Shown here piece by piece: positions 1 to 10,809 of a stretch of DNA of 64,000 nt. How positions within the stretch are numbered: position 1 is the first letter of the stretch; each line of letters begins with the position of its first letter. The notes below the pieces were generated by a model. The model saw only the letters and a program-made list of their open reading frames with translations. It was not told the DNA's origin and did not search any database. The position numbers were made by a program, and so were the translations under genes. The DNA lies in contig JACJWK010000018.1 in the NCBI GenBank assembly GCA_020637195.1, positions 6,697-70,696 of the forward strand, in the 5' to 3' direction. The stretch is from Microthrixaceae bacterium (lineage in GTDB: Bacteria; Actinomycetota; Acidimicrobiia; Acidimicrobiales; DATDAH01).

Positions 1-732
1 GACGGTGGGGATGAACTCGAGGCTGGTGCCCGGGTGGTCGCGCACGACCCGGCACAGCCGGACGAGCTCGTCACGGGTGGCGTGACGGGACGGCACGGGG
101 TCGCCCGAGCCGTCGCTGTGCGTGGTGGCCCACGACGACGAGAACCCGAGCCCGCCGGCGGCGAGCCCGTCGGCGAGCAGCGCCGCCATCGCGTCGACCT
201 GCTCCTCGGTGGCCTCCTCACCCACCGCGGCGTCGCCCATGACCGCTCGGCGCAAGGCCGAGTGCCCGACGAGGAAGCCGGCGTTCACGGCGAGCGTGCC
301 GTCGAGGCGGTCGAGGTACTCGCCGGTCGTGCGCCAGTCCCAGGGCACGCCCTCGGCCAGCGCCTCGAGGGGCATCCCCTCGACCCGGGCGAGCATCCGC
401 ATGAGGTACTCGCCGTCGGCCCGGTCGCCGCTGAGGGGAGCGATGCTGAACCCGCAGTTGCCGGCCACGACGGTCGTGACGCCGTGGAGCGGCGAGGGGC
501 TGAGCGTGGGGTCCCAGAAGGCCTGGGCGTCGTAGTGGGTGTGCAGGTCGACGAACCCGGGCGCGACCACGCACCCGCCGGCGTCGATCTCACGGTCGGC
601 GGGCTCGCCGGCCAGTTCGCCGGGCTCGGCGACGACGGCGACCCGCCCGTCCGAGATGCCGAGGTCGGCGCGACGCCGCGGCGCCCCCGTCCCGTCGACC
701 ACCTCGCCCCCACGGATGACCACGTCGAGCAC
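1..732 (-). CDS. N-acyl-D-amino-acid deacylase / D-aminoacylase family amidohydrolase (partial, 3' end outside window)
   Basis: The first ~244 residues of a metal-dependent amidohydrolase. After a short beta-sandwich start (VVIRGGEVVDGTG) comes the HxH metal site in FVDLHTHYDAQ, then GNCGFSIAP, a motif typical of the D-aminoacylase branch of the family. These enzymes hydrolyse N-acyl-D-amino acids or related amides. The GTG at 732 is the only reasonable start where the conserved frame begins; an AGGAGG lies about 36 nt upstream, too far to be convincing, so the start is uncertain. It is divergent from the amidohydrolase at 780, with about 47 bp between them. Family is clear; substrate is not. 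Confidence 0.85.
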   Translation of the reverse strand, partial: MLDVVIRGGEVVDGTGAPRRRADLGISDGRVAVVAEPGELAGEPADREIDAGGCVVAPGFVDLHTHYDAQAFWDPTLSPSPLHGVTTVVAGNCGFSIAPLSGDRADGEYLMRMLARVEGMPLEALAEGVPWDWRTTGEYLDRLDGTLAVNAGFLVGHSALRRAVMGDAAVGEEATEEQVDAMAALLADGLAAGGLGFSSSWATTHSDGSGDPVPSRHATRDELVRLCRVVRDHPGTSLEFIPTV

Positions 733-779
733 GACGACCCCCTCGACGGAGGCGGGACCGGCGCCGCGCCTCCTCGGGG

Positions 780-2063
780 GTGACGTTACCGTTGGGCCCG
801 ATGGGGGTCGCCGCCGCGCCAGGACAACCGGTCGTCACCGGAGCGCCCGACCCCGACACCGGCCTGCTGCCCGACCCCGACCCCGGCCCGGTGCACTACA
901 CGGTCATCTCGGTCGACGACCACCTCGTGGAGCCCGCCGACCTCTTCGAGGGCCGCGTCCCGGCCCGCTTCGCGGACCGGGCCCCGCGCGTCCGCGAGAC
1001 CTCGCGCGGCCACGAGGTCTGGGAGTTCGAGGGCAAGGTCTTCCCCCAGCTCGGGCTGAACGCCGTCGTCGGCCGGGACCGCGACGAGTCCGCCGTCGAG
1101 CCGCGTCGCTTCGACCAGATGCGCCCCGGCTGCTACCGCATCGACGACCGGGTGCGCGACCAGGACCTCGCGGGCATCTGGGCCTCGGTGAACTTCCCGT
1201 CGCAGATCACCGGCTTCTGCGGCACCGTCTACGCCCGGGCCGACGATCCCGAGCTCGGCCTCGCCGTCACCCGCGCGTGGAACGACTGGCTCCACGACGC
1301 CTGGTGGCAGCCCCACCCCGAGCGCAGCATCCCCCTCGGCATCACCTGGCTGGCCGACCCCGAGCTCGGCGCCGCCGAGGTCCGGCGCAACGCCGAGCGG
1401 GGCTTCCGGGCCGTCACCCTCCCCGAGAACCCCCACAAGCTCGACCTGCCGTCGGTCCACTCCGGCTGGTGGGACCCGGTCCTCGCCGCCTGCGTCGAGA
1501 CCGACACCGTCGTCTGCCTGCACGTGGGCTCGTCGGGGATGATGCCGATGCCGCCGGACGCCCCCATGATCGAGCTGGGCGCCACCCTCTTCGGGGCCCT
1601 GTCGCTCGACGCCTGCGCCAACTGGCTGTGGTCGGGGGTGCCCGTGCGGTTCCCCGGGCTGAAGATCGCGATGTCGGAGGGGGGCGTGGGCTGGATCCCG
1701 ATGCTCGTCGACCGCCTCGACTACATCGTCGGGCACTCCGGCCACGGCCGCCGGGCGTGGGCCGCCCTCGGCACGGACCTGTCCCCCAGCGAGGTGCTGC
1801 GCCGCAACTTCTGGTTCTGCACCATCGACGATCCCACCTCGCTGGGCGCGGCGCAGGCCGCGGTGGGTACAGACCGCCTGATGGTCGAGGTCGACTACCC
1901 CCACGCCGACTCCACCTGGCCCGCCACCCAGGCGTTCCTGCACGACCGCCTGTCGGGGCTGCCCGACGCCGACGTCGCCGCCCTCACCTACGCCAACGCC
2001 GCCGAGCTGTTCCGCTGGCCGCTGCCCCCCGAGCCGCGGCCGCCGCTGCCGTCCCCCACCTAG
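780..2063 (+). CDS. Amidohydrolase family protein (Amidohydro_2 type)
   Basis: 427-aa TIM-barrel amidohydrolase of the Amidohydro_2 group (relatives include aminocarboxymuconate-semialdehyde decarboxylase). The N-terminal strand reads VISVDDHLVEP instead of the classical HxH, as in many actinobacterial members. Later conserved pieces are LHVGSSG, EGGVGWIP and VDYPHADSTWP, which carry the downstream His and Asp. The GTG at 780 opens the frame; the ATG at 801 is an equally good start. A close paralogue lies at 62933-64000. The next gene starts 24 nt downstream, probably in the same operon. Substrate unknown. Confidence 0.85.
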   Translation: MTLPLGPMGVAAAPGQPVVTGAPDPDTGLLPDPDPGPVHYTVISVDDHLVEPADLFEGRVPARFADRAPRVRETSRGHEVWEFEGKVFPQLGLNAVVGRDRDESAVEPRRFDQMRPGCYRIDDRVRDQDLAGIWASVNFPSQITGFCGTVYARADDPELGLAVTRAWNDWLHDAWWQPHPERSIPLGITWLADPELGAAEVRRNAERGFRAVTLPENPHKLDLPSVHSGWWDPVLAACVETDTVVCLHVGSSGMMPMPPDAPMIELGATLFGALSLDACANWLWSGVPVRFPGLKIAMSEGGVGWIPMLVDRLDYIVGHSGHGRRAWAALGTDLSPSEVLRRNFWFCTIDDPTSLGAAQAAVGTDRLMVEVDYPHADSTWPATQAFLHDRLSGLPDADVAALTYANAAELFRWPLPPEPRPPLPSPT

Positions 2064-2087
2064 CCCCCACCCCAGGAGAGTCCCACC

Positions 2088-2627
2088 GTGCGCCGTCCCG
2101 ACCTCGATCACCTCACGGTGCCGGCCCTGCCCGTCTCCCTGCCCTCGCGGGAGTCGCTGCAGGCGTCGCTCGACCAGTTGCCGGCGCTCGGCGACCTCCC
2201 GGCCAGCCTGCCCGCGCGGTCGTCGCTGCCGGCCGCGCCGAAGGTGCCCGAGTGGGTGCCGATCACGCCCTTCCAGGCCAAGGTCGCCCTCCTGTCGATC
2301 CGCTCGCTGATCGGGGTGCTCGGCTGGCTCTTCCCCAACCTCAGCGGGCGCCTGTTCGGCATCGACCCCGCCCAGAACCCCGCCGCGCCCTACCTCGGAC
2401 GCCTCTTCGCCGCCCGTGAGCTCGCGCTCGTCGCGCCGCTGCTGGTCGAGGACGAGGACGTGCAGCGCCGCTCGCTCCAGGTCGGCATGGCGGTGGACGC
2501 CGCCGACGCGGCCGCGTCGGTCGCGGCCGGCGTGACCGGCACCCTGCCCAAGCGGGCCGCGCTCCTGACCGGCGTGACCGCCGTCATCGCCCTGCTGCTC
2601 GGCTGGATCGCCACCTCCGACGACTGA
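2088..2627 (+). CDS. Hypothetical membrane protein
   Basis: 179-aa protein of unknown function. Residues 1-60 are Leu/Pro/Ser-rich and probably disordered. The rest has hydrophobic segments around 65-85 and 155-175, with the intervening sequence GRLFAARELAL resembling small DUF4267-like membrane proteins; that resemblance is by eye only. The GTG start is supported by an AGGAGAG ribosome site 7 nt upstream. It directly follows the amidohydrolase gene and is probably cotranscribed. A perfect palindrome 10 bp after its stop likely ends the transcript. Confidence 0.75.
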   Translation: MRRPDLDHLTVPALPVSLPSRESLQASLDQLPALGDLPASLPARSSLPAAPKVPEWVPITPFQAKVALLSIRSLIGVLGWLFPNLSGRLFGIDPAQNPAAPYLGRLFAARELALVAPLLVEDEDVQRRSLQVGMAVDAADAAASVAAGVTGTLPKRAALLTGVTAVIALLLGWIATSDD

Positions 2628-2636
2628 CCCAGCGAA

Positions 2637-2680
2637 CTGGCTCCCGATCTCGGTGCCCGGGCACCGAGATCGGGAGCCAG
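2637..2680. terminator. Perfect 44-bp palindrome, likely bidirectional terminator
   Basis: The two 22-base arms (starting CTGGCTCCCGATCTCGG) are exact reverse complements with no unpaired centre. It lies between two convergent genes, the membrane protein ending at 2627 and fumarase ending at 2701. There is no clear U-tract, as is common in high-GC actinobacteria. Confidence 0.75.
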
Positions 2681-2700
2681 AACGGACGAGCGGCGCCGGG

Positions 2701-4347
<1,647 letters not shown>

Positions 4348-4423
4348 ACCCCAACGCTACGGCGGCCCGCGACCCGGGGCGAACCGCGCCCGCGACGCCG
4401 TCCGGGCGCCGGCCCGGGCCCGG

Positions 4424-5545
4424 TCAGGACGGGTCGACGCGGGTCAGCACCGCGGCGTCGTGGGGCACGGACCAGATCGAACCGTCCCCGGCCGCCACCT
4501 CGCGCGGCTGGCCCTCCACCTCGACCGAGCCCACCACCGAGCCCGCGTCGGGGTCGAGCAGCAGCAGGTCGTCGTCGCCGTCGACCCAGGGCCGGCCCTG
4601 GTCGTCGATGGCCACGGCGCCGACCCGCTCGCCCACCTCGATGGTCTCGACGACCTCGGCGCTCGCGGCGTCGACGCGCAGCACCGACCGGGTGCCCTCG
4701 ACGGCGAGCCACACGTCGTCGCCGTCGACCGTGGCCTCGCCGGGCAGGTCGCCGACGTCGACCGTGGCCACCACCGCCCGCTCGTCGAGATCGATCTTCG
4801 ACAGCGTCCCGTCCTCGCGGTTGGTGACCCACAGGGTGGCGTCGCCGTCGGCGACGATCGCAGCCGGGTCGGCGCCCACCGCGATCTCCTCGACGGTCTC
4901 GAGGGTGTCGGGGTCGAGGCCCTCGACGGTGGCGTCGTCACGGTCCGTGACCCACACGAGGCCGTCCGCCGTGGTGACCGACTGCGGCCCCCCGTCGAAC
5001 GCCACCGTGTCGAGCACGGTGCCGTCGGAGGCGGAGAGACGGCTGACCTCGGCGGCCTCGAGGGAGGTGACCCACACCGACCCGAGGCCGACGGCGACGT
5101 CGCGGGGGCCCTCGCCCACGTCGACGGTGGAGGTGACCTCGTCGGTGGCGGGGTCGACCCGGCTGACCGTGGCGTCCCCGCGGTTGGCGACCCAGACGAT
5201 GCCGAGGTCGTCGACGACGATGCCGCGCGGGGTGTCACCCACCGGGATCGTGGCGACGACCGCTCCCACCGCGCCGTCGTCGGCCTGGTCGTCGTCGCCG
5301 CCTCCCCCGTCGCCACCGCCCCCGGCCAGCGCCACCACGGCGACGACCACGACGAGCAGCACGGCCACCGCCACGACCCCGATCAGCAGGGGGCGCCGCG
5401 AGCGACCGGCCGCGGCCGGGCCCGTCGTCCCAGCCTCCGGCGGGCCCGCGCCGGCGGGCGGGGTGGCGCGGCCCTCTGGCGGGATGCGGCCGGTTCGAGC
5501 GGCGGTGCGGCGGGCGCCGACGGGGCCACGGGCGACGCGCGGCGG
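4424..5545 (-). CDS. C-terminal half of a receptor Ser/Thr kinase: TM segment plus beta-propeller (frameshifted from 5235-6536)
   Basis: This frame gives a Pro/Arg-rich juxtamembrane stretch, a strong transmembrane helix (LLIGVVAVAVLLVVVVAVVAL), a Gly/Asp linker, and about six 40-residue propeller repeats with the pattern VWVxNRxDxTVSRVDP. No credible independent start exists upstream of the helix, and the region matches the expected transmembrane and extracellular half of the kinase encoded just upstream in another frame. The frames meet near 5520-5545, so a one-base indel, real or from assembly, splits one gene of about 700 codons. The propeller would be extracytoplasmic and act as ligand or cell-wall sensor. 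The upper limit given is approximate. Confidence 0.7.
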   Translation of the reverse strand, partial: PPRVARGPVGARRTAARTGRIPPEGRATPPAGAGPPEAGTTGPAAAGRSRRPLLIGVVAVAVLLVVVVAVVALAGGGGDGGGGDDDQADDGAVGAVVATIPVGDTPRGIVVDDLGIVWVANRGDATVSRVDPATDEVTSTVDVGEGPRDVAVGLGSVWVTSLEAAEVSRLSASDGTVLDTVAFDGGPQSVTTADGLVWVTDRDDATVEGLDPDTLETVEEIAVGADPAAIVADGDATLWVTNREDGTLSKIDLDERAVVATVDVGDLPGEATVDGDDVWLAVEGTRSVLRVDAASAEVVETIEVGERVGAVAIDDQGRPWVDGDDDLLLLDPDAGSVVGSVEVEGQPREVAAGDGSIWSVPHDAAVLTRVDPS

Positions 5546-6536
5546 GAGCGTCGGCCGGACCGGACGAGGTGGTGGGTGCGGCGGGGCGCGGCCCCCGGAC
5601 GGTCGGCCCCGAGTCCTCCCCGTCGGCGGGCGGGGGCGGCGCCGGCCGCGACCCGGCGGCCAGGGTCTGGCCCGAGCCCTCGCCCCGCGGGTCGAGGCGC
5701 ATCTCGGTGACCGCCAGGCCGGCGTCGTGCTGGGCCTCCTGGAGCAGGCGACCGAGATCGGCGGGCGTGGTCGGCCGGGCCGCCGGGTCCTTGGCCGTGG
5801 CCGCCTCGACCGCAGCGGCCACCGACTCGGGCACGCCGAGACCACGCAGGTCGGGCAACGGGTCGTTGACGACCCGGGTCACCGCGGCGAGGACGTTCTC
5901 GTCGCCCTGGCGCAGGAACGGGGGGCGCCCGGCGAGGAGGTGGAACAGGGTGGAGCCGAGGGAGTAGACGTCGCCCGGTGGGCCGACCCGCTCGCCCTGG
6001 AGGGCCTCGGGCGCGGCGTGGGCGATGGTGAACGACGCCATGCCGGCGGCGGTGGCGACCGCGGTCTCCGAGGTGGCCAGCCCGAAGTCGGTGAGCTTGG
6101 CCTCGCCGTAGAGACCGACCATCACGTTCTCGGGCTTGAGGTCACGGTGCAGGACCCCTGCGTCGTGGGCGGCCTGGAGGGCGCCCGACACCTGGATCGT
6201 CATGTTGACCGCCTCCTCCCAGGAGAGGGGCCCGAGGTGGAGCAGTCGGTCGGCGAGCGAGCCGCGGTCGAGGAACTCCATGGCGAGGTACGGGTGGCCG
6301 TCGCCGGTCGTGCCGAGGTCGTAGACGGCGACGATGTTCGGGTGCCACGAGAGCGCACCCATGGCCTGGCACTCGCGCTGCCAGCGCCGGGCGGCGTGGT
6401 CGTCGGCCTGGAGCTGCGACAGCACCTTCAGCGCGACGGTGCGGTCGAACCCCACCTGCCGGGCGCGGTAGACCACCCCGAACCCGCCCCGGGCGACCTC
6501 CTCGATCTGGTCGTAGCCGGCGACCTCGATGGCCAT
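5235..6536 (-). CDS. Serine/threonine protein kinase, PknB-type (N-terminal part, frame lost near 5540)
   Basis: Cytoplasmic kinase domain at about residues 1-270: Gly-rich loop GGFGVVYRA, VALK lysine, catalytic HRDLKPEN, DFG, APE and the C-lobe GDVYSLGSTLFHLL. All catalytic residues are present, so it should be active. After about residue 330 this frame becomes Arg/Gly-rich with no family resemblance, while another frame supplies the expected membrane helix and propeller. The last ~100 codons are therefore probably not native sequence. The ATG at 6536 (MAIEVAGYDQIEEV) is the natural start. Divergent from polyphosphate glucokinase. Confidence 0.85.
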   Translation of the reverse strand: MAIEVAGYDQIEEVARGGFGVVYRARQVGFDRTVALKVLSQLQADDHAARRWQRECQAMGALSWHPNIVAVYDLGTTGDGHPYLAMEFLDRGSLADRLLHLGPLSWEEAVNMTIQVSGALQAAHDAGVLHRDLKPENVMVGLYGEAKLTDFGLATSETAVATAAGMASFTIAHAAPEALQGERVGPPGDVYSLGSTLFHLLAGRPPFLRQGDENVLAAVTRVVNDPLPDLRGLGVPESVAAAVEAATAKDPAARPTTPADLGRLLQEAQHDAGLAVTEMRLDPRGEGSGQTLAAGSRPAPPPPADGEDSGPTVRGPRPAAPTTSSGPADAPAARRPWPRRRPPHRRSNRPHPARGPRHPARRRGPAGGWDDGPGRGRSLAAPPADRGRGGGRAARRGRRRGGAGRGRWRRGRRRRRPGRRRRGGSGRRHDPGG

Positions 6537-6614
6537 GGCCGCATGCTACGTGTCGCCGGGCCGGCGGGGTCGGTCGGCCGAACGGCCGCCGCCGCCCCGC
6601 GCTACGGTCGCCCG

Positions 6615-7361
6615 ATGGAGCGCCTCGGGATCGACATCGGGGGCAGCGGCATCAAGGCGGCGCCGGTCGACGTCGCCACCGGGGCGCTGCTGGCCGAGCG
6701 CCACCGCATCGAGACCCCCCAGCCCGCCACCCCCGACGCCGTCGCCGCCACGGTGGCCGAGCTGGTGGCCCACTTCGGCTGGACGGGCCCCCTGGGCGCC
6801 ACCTTCCCCGCCATCGTGCGGGCCGGGGTGATCCGGTCGGCCGCCAACGTGGACCCGAGCTGGATCGGCGCCGACGCGGCCCGCCGCTTCGCCGACGCCA
6901 CCGGGTGCCCGGTGACCGTCCTCAACGACGCCGACGCGGCCGGGGTCGCGGAGATGACCCTCGGGGCCGGGCGCGGCGTGGCCGGGGTGGTCCTGTTGCT
7001 CACGTTCGGCACGGGCATCGGCAGCGCGCTGTTCGTCGACGGCCACCTCGTGCCCAACACCGAGCTCGGCCACCTCGAGGTCGACGGCCACGACGCCGAG
7101 CACCGGGCCGCGGCCTCGGTGCGCGAGGACCACGACCTGAGCTGGAAGCACTGGGCCAAGCGGGTGGACCGCTACCTCGAGGTGGTCGAGGCGCTGTTCT
7201 CCCCCGAGCTGCTCATCGTCGGGGGCGGGGTCTCCAAGAAGGCCGACAAGTTCCTGCCGCTGTTGCATCGCGAGACCCCGGTCGTGCCGGCCCAGCTGCG
7301 CAACCAGGCCGGCATCGTGGGCGCGGCGATGGCCTCGGTGGCCGCCCACCCTCCCGGGTAG
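6615..7361 (+). CDS. ppgK: Polyphosphate glucokinase (ROK family)
   Basis: 248-aa ROK-family kinase. The N-terminal IDIGGSGIKAAPVD is the phosphate-binding motif, followed by the catalytic Asp in LNDADAAG, GTGIGSALFVDG, and the LPNTELGHLE-like segment HLVPNTELGHLEV. The C-terminal half with WAKRVDRYL and IVGGGVSKKADKF is characteristic of actinobacterial polyphosphate/ATP glucokinases, which phosphorylate glucose to glucose-6-phosphate in the cytoplasm. Length matches the family (about 250-265). ATG 6615 places the ROK motif at the N-terminus as expected. A surface sugar dehydrogenase gene starts 16 nt later. Confidence 0.93.
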   Translation: MERLGIDIGGSGIKAAPVDVATGALLAERHRIETPQPATPDAVAATVAELVAHFGWTGPLGATFPAIVRAGVIRSAANVDPSWIGADAARRFADATGCPVTVLNDADAAGVAEMTLGAGRGVAGVVLLLTFGTGIGSALFVDGHLVPNTELGHLEVDGHDAEHRAAASVREDHDLSWKHWAKRVDRYLEVVEALFSPELLIVGGGVSKKADKFLPLLHRETPVVPAQLRNQAGIVGAAMASVAAHPPG

Positions 7362-7377
7362 CCGGGGGCGCAGCCCG

Positions 7378-10300
7378 ATGGCGGCGCGTCCTCACCGGCG
7401 GAGGTCCCCGGCCGACAGGAGCGCCATCGATCGAGCGGCGCGCGCCCCGGCGACGGCGCTGGCAGGACCAGCGGACGGCGGCCCCGCGGGCCGCGCCCCC
7501 ACCCGGGCCCGCGTCGGGCTGCTGGTCCTGCTCGCGCTCGTCGCCGGCGCCCTCGCCGTCACCGCCGCGGGCACGCCCGACCGGACCCACCTCCTCGGGC
7601 CGTCGCCGGCCGCCGCCGAGACCCTCCCGGCGGGCTTCCAGGACGAGATCGCGATCGCCGGGCTGTCCGACCCGATGGTGGTGCGCTTCGCGCCGGACGG
7701 CCGGGTCTTCGTGGCCGAGAAGGGCGGGATCGTCAAGGCCTACGACTCGCTCGACGACCACTCCCCCACGGTGGTCGCCGACCTGCGCACGCAGGTGCAC
7801 AACTACTGGGACCGGGGGCTGCTCGGGTTCAACCTGGACCCGCAGTTCCCCGGTGAGCCCTACCTCTACGTGCTCTACGCCCACGACGCCCCGATCGGCG
7901 GCCAGGCGCCGCGCTGGGGCCGCCCCGGCCAGACCGACGACCCCTGCCCCACGCCGCCGGGGCCCCTCGTCACCGGCTGCGTGGTCAGCACCCGCCTGTC
8001 GCGCCTCGAGCTCCGGGGCGACGCCGTGGGGCCCGAGCAGGTCCTCGTCGAGGACTGGTGCCAGCAGTACCCCAGCCACGGGGCCGGCGACATCGAGTTC
8101 GGCCCCGACGGCACGCTCTACGCGAGTGGGGGCGACGGCGCCAGCTTCACGTTCAACGACTTCGGCCAGCTCGGCAGCCCCGCCAACCCGTGCGGCGACC
8201 CGCCCACCCCGCCGGGTGCCCCGCTGGCGCCCCCCAGCTCCCAGGGCGGCGCCCTCCGGGCCCAGGACGCCCGTACCCGCGGCGACGCCCTCGGCCTCGA
8301 CGGCACCGTCATCCGGGTGAACCGCCGCACCGGCGCCGGAGCGACCGGGAACCCGTGGTCGAGCCGGTCGGGTGCCAACTGGCGGCGGGTGGTGGCGTTC
8401 GGCCTGCGCAACCCGTTCCGGCTCGCCTTCCGTCCCGGCACCGACGACCTCTACATCGCCGACGTCGGCGGCGGCGCCACCGAGGAGGTGGACGTGCTGC
8501 GCGACGCCGGTGGGAGCGCCGAGAACTACGGCTGGCCCTGCTACGAGGGCACCGCCCGGATGCCCGCGTACGACGGCATGGACCTCGACGTCTGCGAGGC
8601 CCTGTACCGCGAGCACGGTGCGGTCACCGGGCCGATGTTCGCCTACGACCACGCCGACGCGGTGGTGCCGGGCGAGTCCTGCCCCACGGGGAGCTCGTCG
8701 ATCTCGGGCATCGCGTTCTACGAGGGCGGGGCGTACCCGGACACCTTCGACGGGGCCATGGTCCTCGCCGACTACAGCCGCAACTGCATCTGGGCGGTGC
8801 CTCCGGTGGGCGACCCGCTGACGCTCGTGGACGGCGCCCACGGTCCCGTCGACCTCCAGATCGGTCCCGCGGGCGACGTCTTCTACGTGGACCTCGGGGG
8901 CGGCACCGTCCGCCGGATCACGTGGAGCGACCACCCGCCGCCCACCGGCTCGTCCTACCTGAGCGACCTGGCGTGGAGCGCGATGACCAACGGGTGGGGC
9001 CCCGTCGAGCGCGACACCAGCAACGGCGAGGCCGCCCCCTTCGACGGCCATCCCCTCACGATCGGGGGCACGACGTACGCGAAGGGGCTCGGCGCGCACG
9101 CGGCCGGCGCGGTGAGCTACGCCCTCGGCGGTCGCTGCTCGACCCTCACCGCCGACGTGGGAGTGGACGACGAGGTGGCCGACGCCGGCTCGGTGCGCTT
9201 CGTCGTCGACGGCGACGGGACGACCCGGTACACGAGCCCGGTGCGGACGGGCACCGACCCGGCCCTGCCGGTCGCGGTCGACGTGACCGACGTGCAGGTG
9301 CTGACGCTGCGGGTGCAGGCCACCGCCGACGGCAACCACGGCGACCACGCCGACTGGGCCGACGCCTACGTCGACTGCACGCCGTCGGGCCCCGAGCCGC
9401 TCACCGACCGGACGTGGCGCAACGCCGCGAACGGGTGGGGCCCGGTCGAGATCGACGCCAGCAACGGCGACCTGGCGGGAGGCGACGGCGGCCCGGTGAC
9501 CCTCGACGGCGTGGTGCACGGGCGCGGCCTGGGCGTCCACGCGCCCTCCCGCGTGGTCTACGACCTGGAGCCGGGGTGCTCGACGTTCACCGCGGACCTC
9601 GGCGTCGACGACGAGACCGGCGACGGCGGCTCGGTGCAGTTCCGGGTCGAGGGCGGTGGCGGCCGGGTCCTGTACGAGAGCGCCCTGATGCGTGCCGGGA
9701 CCCCCACCCGCCACGTGGCGGTCGACCTGGCCGGCGAGCACCGGCTGAAGCTCGTGGTCACCGACGGGGGTGACGGCGTCGACGGGGACCACGCGGACTG
9801 GGCCAGCCCCGCCCTGACCTGCGACGAGCCACCCCCTCCCGGACACGTGCACATCGACGCGCCGGCGGCCACGGTGCAGTGGCGGGTGGGTCGCGAGCTG
9901 GCGTTCTCGGGCGGCGCCGAGACCGCCGACGGCACGCCGGTGGCCGCGTCGCGGCTCACGTGGTCGCTGCTCATGGCGCACTGCCCGTCGACCTGCCACA
10001 CCCACGTCGTGCGCACCGTCCGGGGCGTCCGCTCCGGTCGCTTCGTGGCGCCTGACCACGAGTACCCGTCGCACCTCCAGCTCCGGCTGACCGCCCGGCT
10101 GCCCGGCGGCGACACGCTGGTCCGCCTCCGTGACCTCGACCCGAAGACGGTCGAGCTCACGTTCCTCACCACCCCCCGCGGGCTGCCCCTCGTGGTGGGG
10201 ACGACCGCCGAGCCGGCGCCGTTCGCCCGGACCGTGATGGTCGGATCGGTCAGCTCGGTCGTCGCCCCCCGCACCGCCGAGGTCCCCGGTGGCACGGCCA

Positions 10301-10809
10301 CGTTCGCCCGCTGGTCCGACGGCGGGGACCGCAGCCACACCGTCACGGCGCCCCGCACGGACGCCCGCTACCGGGCCTCGTACGCGATCGACCCTGATCG
10401 GCTCGCTGGCGCAGGCGCCGACCTGCCGGCCGGGACCGACAGATCAGGCGCGGGACGACGAGCCGCGCCCGGGCGTCAGCTCCGACGCAGGCGCAGCGGC
10501 ACCGGAGGCGCAGCCGTCCCCAGGAGCGCGACGGGCGAGGCCACAGGGCCACGCCGCCGGCCACCAGGGCGCCGCCCCACAGCGCGAGCTCGGCGAGATC
10601 ACCCCCGGTGCGGGGCAGCGGGCCGGGCCCGGCCGGCGGTGGAGCGTCATCGGGCGGCGTCACGACACCGGGATCGGCGACCACGTCGCGGTCCGCGTCG
10701 GCGTTGTCCTCCGGCGTCGGGTCCTCACCGTGGGTGCCGTCGTCGTCGACGACCACCCGGTTCAGCACCTCGGCGCCGTCGACCGCGTCGCCGGGCACGG
10801 CGATGGTGA
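7378..10809 (+). CDS. Secreted PQQ-type sugar dehydrogenase with two NPCBM domains
   Basis: A large exported protein. A signal/TM helix (VGLLVLLALVAGALAVTAAG) sits at about residues 45-65. A soluble glucose/sorbosone dehydrogenase-like beta-propeller follows at ~85-520 (GHGAGDIEFGPDG-like and FGLRNPFRLAF motifs). Two NPCBM carbohydrate-binding modules lie at ~530-670 and ~675-815 (repeated NGWGPVE...SNG and GLGxHA motifs), then a C-terminal Ig-like region. It probably oxidises sugars or binds glycans outside the cell. Convincing sequence ends near 10390-10440; the frame then runs 370 bp antisense through the opposing gene as Arg-rich nonsense without a stop. The real 3' end is therefore doubtful. 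A simpler relative without NPCBM is at 59856. Confidence 0.8.
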   Translation: MAARPHRRRSPADRSAIDRAARAPATALAGPADGGPAGRAPTRARVGLLVLLALVAGALAVTAAGTPDRTHLLGPSPAAAETLPAGFQDEIAIAGLSDPMVVRFAPDGRVFVAEKGGIVKAYDSLDDHSPTVVADLRTQVHNYWDRGLLGFNLDPQFPGEPYLYVLYAHDAPIGGQAPRWGRPGQTDDPCPTPPGPLVTGCVVSTRLSRLELRGDAVGPEQVLVEDWCQQYPSHGAGDIEFGPDGTLYASGGDGASFTFNDFGQLGSPANPCGDPPTPPGAPLAPPSSQGGALRAQDARTRGDALGLDGTVIRVNRRTGAGATGNPWSSRSGANWRRVVAFGLRNPFRLAFRPGTDDLYIADVGGGATEEVDVLRDAGGSAENYGWPCYEGTARMPAYDGMDLDVCEALYREHGAVTGPMFAYDHADAVVPGESCPTGSSSISGIAFYEGGAYPDTFDGAMVLADYSRNCIWAVPPVGDPLTLVDGAHGPVDLQIGPAGDVFYVDLGGGTVRRITWSDHPPPTGSSYLSDLAWSAMTNGWGPVERDTSNGEAAPFDGHPLTIGGTTYAKGLGAHAAGAVSYALGGRCSTLTADVGVDDEVADAGSVRFVVDGDGTTRYTSPVRTGTDPALPVAVDVTDVQVLTLRVQATADGNHGDHADWADAYVDCTPSGPEPLTDRTWRNAANGWGPVEIDASNGDLAGGDGGPVTLDGVVHGRGLGVHAPSRVVYDLEPGCSTFTADLGVDDETGDGGSVQFRVEGGGGRVLYESALMRAGTPTRHVAVDLAGEHRLKLVVTDGGDGVDGDHADWASPALTCDEPPPPGHVHIDAPAATVQWRVGRELAFSGGAETADGTPVAASRLTWSLLMAHCPSTCHTHVVRTVRGVRSGRFVAPDHEYPSHLQLRLTARLPGGDTLVRLRDLDPKTVELTFLTTPRGLPLVVGTTAEPAPFARTVMVGSVSSVVAPRTAEVPGGTATFARWSDGGDRSHTVTAPRTDARYRASYAIDPDRLAGAGADLPAGTDRSGAGRRAAPGRQLRRRRSGTGGAAVPRSATGEATGPRRRPPGRRPTARARRDHPRCGAAGRARPAVERHRAASRHRDRRPRRGPRRRCPPASGPHRGCRRRRRPPGSAPRRRRPRRRARRW

